This document shows, one piece after another, positions 61,657 through 64,000 of a DNA stretch of 64,000 nt; positions within the stretch are counted from its first letter, which is position 1; every line of letters begins with the position of its first letter. The position numbers and the translations under genes are program-made. The notes below the pieces were generated by a model. The model was not told the DNA's origin. It ran no database searches and was given only the letters and a program-made list of their open reading frames with translations. The stretch lies in the NCBI RefSeq assembly GCF_004345245.1, contig NZ_SLUQ01000001.1:124001-188000 (forward strand), read 5' to 3'. The stretch is from Rhizobium sp. BK251 (GTDB taxonomy: Bacteria > Pseudomonadota > Alphaproteobacteria > Rhizobiales > Rhizobiaceae).

Positions 61657-63744
61657 ATGGCGCAACCACCCGCAATACCTCTCCCTAAAGTGACGCCGAG
61701 CATGAGGGACATCGGCTTTGCCCTGGGCATCGTCGTCATCCTCTGCGTGCTCTTCCTGCCGATCCCGCCCTTTCTCATCGATATGGGCCTGGCATTCTCG
61801 ATCGCGCTCTCCGTCCTGATCCTCATGGTCTCCCTATGGATCCAGAGACCCCTCGATTTCTCGTCATTCCCGACCGTGCTGCTGATCGCCACGATGGTGC
61901 GATTGTCGCTGAACATCGCCACGACGCGCGTCATTCTCTCGCATGGACACGAGGGTCATAATGCGGCCGGCGGCGTCATTGCCGGCTTCGCGAGCCTTGT
62001 GATGTCGGGCGATTTCGTGATCGGTCTGATCGTCTTCCTGATCCTGATCACCATCAACTTCATCGTCATCACCAAGGGCGCCACACGTATTGCAGAAGTC
62101 GGTGCGCGCTTCACCCTCGACGCCATCCCCGGCAAGCAGATGTCCATCGACGCCGACCTCTCGGCCGGCATCATCGACGAGAAGGAGGCACAGCGCCGCC
62201 GCCGGGAGCTCGAGGAAGAATCCTCATTCTTCGGCGCGATGGACGGTGCTTCGAAATTCGTGCGCGGCGACGCCGTCGCCGGCCTCATCATCACCGCGAT
62301 CAACGTCTTCGGCGGCATCATCATCGGCTATTTCCGCCATGGGATGCCAATCTCCGAAGCCGCCGACGTCTTCGTGAAGCTGTCGGTTGGCGATGGTCTT
62401 GTGTCGCAGATGCCGGCGCTGATCGTTTCGCTTGCGGCCGGTCTTCTCGTCTCGCGCGGCGGCACGTCCGGCTCCACCGACCAGGCGGTCGTCAACCAGC
62501 TGAGCGGCTATCCGCGCGCGCTGTCGGTCTCCGCGGTCCTGATGGGCATTCTTGCAATCATGCCAGGCCTGCCGACACTCCCCTTCCTCGCCCTCGGTAG
62601 CGTGCTTGCCTTCGGCAGCTGGTTCATCCCGCGCCAGATCGAGGCGGAAAACAACGCGCGTCGCGAGCAGGAGGAAAAGAAGGTCGTCCAGTCCAAGGAG
62701 TTGGAGAAGGATTCGGTCAAGTCGGTCCTGAAGACTGCGGAGATCGAGCTCGCGCTTGGCAAGATGGTCTCTACGCGCCTGCTCGGGGCGCATCAGGAGC
62801 TGGCTTTCCGCGTCGGCAAGATGCGCAAGAAATTCGCGACCCAGTACGGGTTCGTCGTGCCGGAAATCAAGGTCACGGACGACATCTCGATCGCGGAAAA
62901 GTCCTATCAGATACGTATCCATGGCACGACGGTCGCTTCGAATATGCTCCGCGTCGGCGAAGTGCTCGTTGTCACCGGCTCGGGTCGCAAACCGAGCGTG
63001 CCGGGCGATGAAATCAGGGAACCCGCCTTCGGCATGCCGGCCGTCTCGATCCTCGAGGCCTTCACCGAAGATCTGAAGCGCGAAGGCTTCCAGCCGATCG
63101 ACAACGTCTCTGTCGTCCTGACGCATATGAGCGAAGTCATCCGCAACAACCTGCCGCAGCTTCTGTCCTACAAGGACGTAAAGATCCTGATCGATCGCCT
63201 CGATCCCGAGTACAAGAAGCTCGCCGATGAGATTTGCTCCTCGCACATGTCCTATTCGGGCCTGCAGGCTGTCCTCAAGCTGCTGCTCGCCGAGCGCGTC
63301 TCGATCCGCAACCTGCATCTCATCCTCGAAGCAGTGGCGGAGCTCGCCCCGCATGTCAGAAAGACGGAACAGATCGTCGAGCATGTGCGAATCCGCATGG
63401 CGCAACAGCTTTGCGGGGACCTGGCGGACAACGGCGTGCTCCGCGTCCTGCGTCTCGGCAGCAAGTGGGACCTCGCTTTCCACCAGGCGCTGAAACGCGA
63501 CGCCAAGGGTGAAGTCGTCGAGTTTGACATCGATCCGCGCAGCCTCGAGGAGTTCAGCGAGCAGGCGACGAAGGTTATCCGTGAATTCATGGATCGCGGC
63601 CTGCCATTCGCCCTTGTCACGTCACCGGAAACACGCTCCTATGTGCGCATGATCATCGAGCGCCTGTTCGCCACGCTTCCGGTTCTGTCGCATGTCGAGC
63701 TGGCAAAGGGCATCGAGATAAAGATTCTAGGCTCGATTTCATGA
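61657..63744 (+). CDS. flhA: Flagellar export apparatus protein FlhA
   Basis: Largest component of the export gate, 695 residues. Eight membrane helices lie in the first half, with the FHIPEP-type cytoplasmic loop ([20 protein letters not shown], then [14 protein letters not shown]). A soluble C-terminal ring domain follows ([39 protein letters not shown]). Length is normal. It overlaps fliR by four bases (ATGA). Confidence 0.97.
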   Translation: MAQPPAIPLPKVTPSMRDIGFALGIVVILCVLFLPIPPFLIDMGLAFSIALSVLILMVSLWIQRPLDFSSFPTVLLIATMVRLSLNIATTRVILSHGHEGHNAAGGVIAGFASLVMSGDFVIGLIVFLILITINFIVITKGATRIAEVGARFTLDAIPGKQMSIDADLSAGIIDEKEAQRRRRELEEESSFFGAMDGASKFVRGDAVAGLIITAINVFGGIIIGYFRHGMPISEAADVFVKLSVGDGLVSQMPALIVSLAAGLLVSRGGTSGSTDQAVVNQLSGYPRALSVSAVLMGILAIMPGLPTLPFLALGSVLAFGSWFIPRQIEAENNARREQEEKKVVQSKELEKDSVKSVLKTAEIELALGKMVSTRLLGAHQELAFRVGKMRKKFATQYGFVVPEIKVTDDISIAEKSYQIRIHGTTVASNMLRVGEVLVVTGSGRKPSVPGDEIREPAFGMPAVSILEAFTEDLKREGFQPIDNVSVVLTHMSEVIRNNLPQLLSYKDVKILIDRLDPEYKKLADEICSSHMSYSGLQAVLKLLLAERVSIRNLHLILEAVAELAPHVRKTEQIVEHVRIRMAQQLCGDLADNGVLRVLRLGSKWDLAFHQALKRDAKGEVVEFDIDPRSLEEFSEQATKVIREFMDRGLPFALVTSPETRSYVRMIIERLFATLPVLSHVELAKGIEIKILGSIS

Positions 63745-64000
63745 TTTCGGATCCCCAGGGGACCATCCTTGCGCTTTTCATCGCCTTTTGCCGAATCGGC
63801 ACCTGCGTGATGATCCTGCCGGGTTTTTCCTCTTCGCGGATACCGGTGCAGATCAGGCTCCTCATCGCAGTGGCCCTTTCGATGGCGATGCTTCCGGTCC
63901 TCTGGGACACCATCTATCCCCGCGTCTCGGCTCCGGGCGCGACTTATATAGGGCTCATCTTCACCGAATCTCTGGTGGGGGCGATGTACGGCATGCTTGC
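63741..64000 (+). CDS. fliR: Flagellar export gate protein FliR, N-terminal part (cut by window end)
   Basis: The first 86 codons are present, out of roughly 250 expected. The start [20 protein letters not shown], followed by [20 protein letters not shown], is typical of FliR, with membrane helices over the first 30 and about 40-55 residues. The ATGA overlap with flhA matches the usual flhA-fliR order. Confidence 0.92.
   Translation, partial: MISDPQGTILALFIAFCRIGTCVMILPGFSSSRIPVQIRLLIAVALSMAMLPVLWDTIYPRVSAPGATYIGLIFTESLVGAMYGML

Noticed and set aside
1..64000. Sigma-54 or FliA-type flagellar promoters
   Set aside because: No convincing TGGCAC-N5-TTGC or TAAA-N15-GCCGATAA pattern was found before the flagellar operons, in line with the VisNR/Rem type of control.

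Overview
The window is high-GC alphaproteobacterial DNA carrying almost the whole chromosomal chemotaxis and flagellar regulon of a Rhizobiaceae member. A Sinorhizobium/Ensifer-like organism is most likely, with Rhizobium or Shinella relatives possible. The markers are lineage-typical: VisN/VisR master regulators, the orphan regulator Rem, the motility proteins MotC and MotE, cheS and cheT in the che operon, FlaF/FlbT, and four tandem flagellin genes. As far as I remember the published S. meliloti map, gene order from icpA to fliR is colinear with it, apart from one block of about 14 kb between fliP and flaA.

Layout. 1-2947: leftward genes for SecD (cut by the window edge), a small membrane protein, a GT39-family membrane glycosyltransferase and a possible 37-residue membrane peptide. 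3100-13636: rightward chemotaxis operon icpA-cheS-cheY1-cheA-cheW-cheR-cheB-cheY2-cheD-cheT, then fliF and a strong terminator. 13665-15800: an AT-rich regulatory stretch, then visN-visR. 15910-21115: leftward operon motA-fliM-fliN-fliG-flhB-orf. 21361-30408: rightward flgF-fliI-orf, then flgB-flgC-fliE-flgG-flgA-flgI-motE-flgH-fliL-fliP. 30670-44801: a sugar-modification block (CDP-glucose pathway genes, two radical SAM enzymes, two FkbM-type methyltransferases, a CmcI-like methyltransferase, an SDR enzyme, two glycosyltransferases and a TPR/GT41 protein). 45190-49635: four flagellin genes, each with its own promoter region and most with their own terminator. 49866-55948: fliH-like gene, motB, motC, fliK, a lytic transglycosylase and rem. 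56067-64000: flgE-flgK-flgL-flaF-flbT-flgD-fliQ-flhA-fliR, with fliR cut by the window end.

How it works together. VisNR and then Rem are known to drive flagellar transcription in this group. Two bipartite promoter-like patterns are visible in the sequence. One is CACGCAAG-N9-CTAK before fliF, motA, flgB, the motB operon, flgE, flhA and, more weakly, flgF, icpA and rfbF. The other is TTAACCAT-N9-CTAK or close relatives before icpA and the flagellins. All four flagellin genes and icpA also share a short 5' leader: GGCATGAAGC, 20-21 nt, then a CCGG-stem hairpin. It could be a binding site for FlbT, which is encoded in the window.

The block at 30670-44801 sits inside the flagellar cluster next to the flagellins and ends in a TPR-GT41 glycosyltransferase of the general FlmG/OGT kind. 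I infer a flagellin glycosylation locus using a CDP-deoxyhexose that is probably methylated. No tRNA, rRNA, CRISPR array, insertion sequence, integrase or phage gene was recognised.
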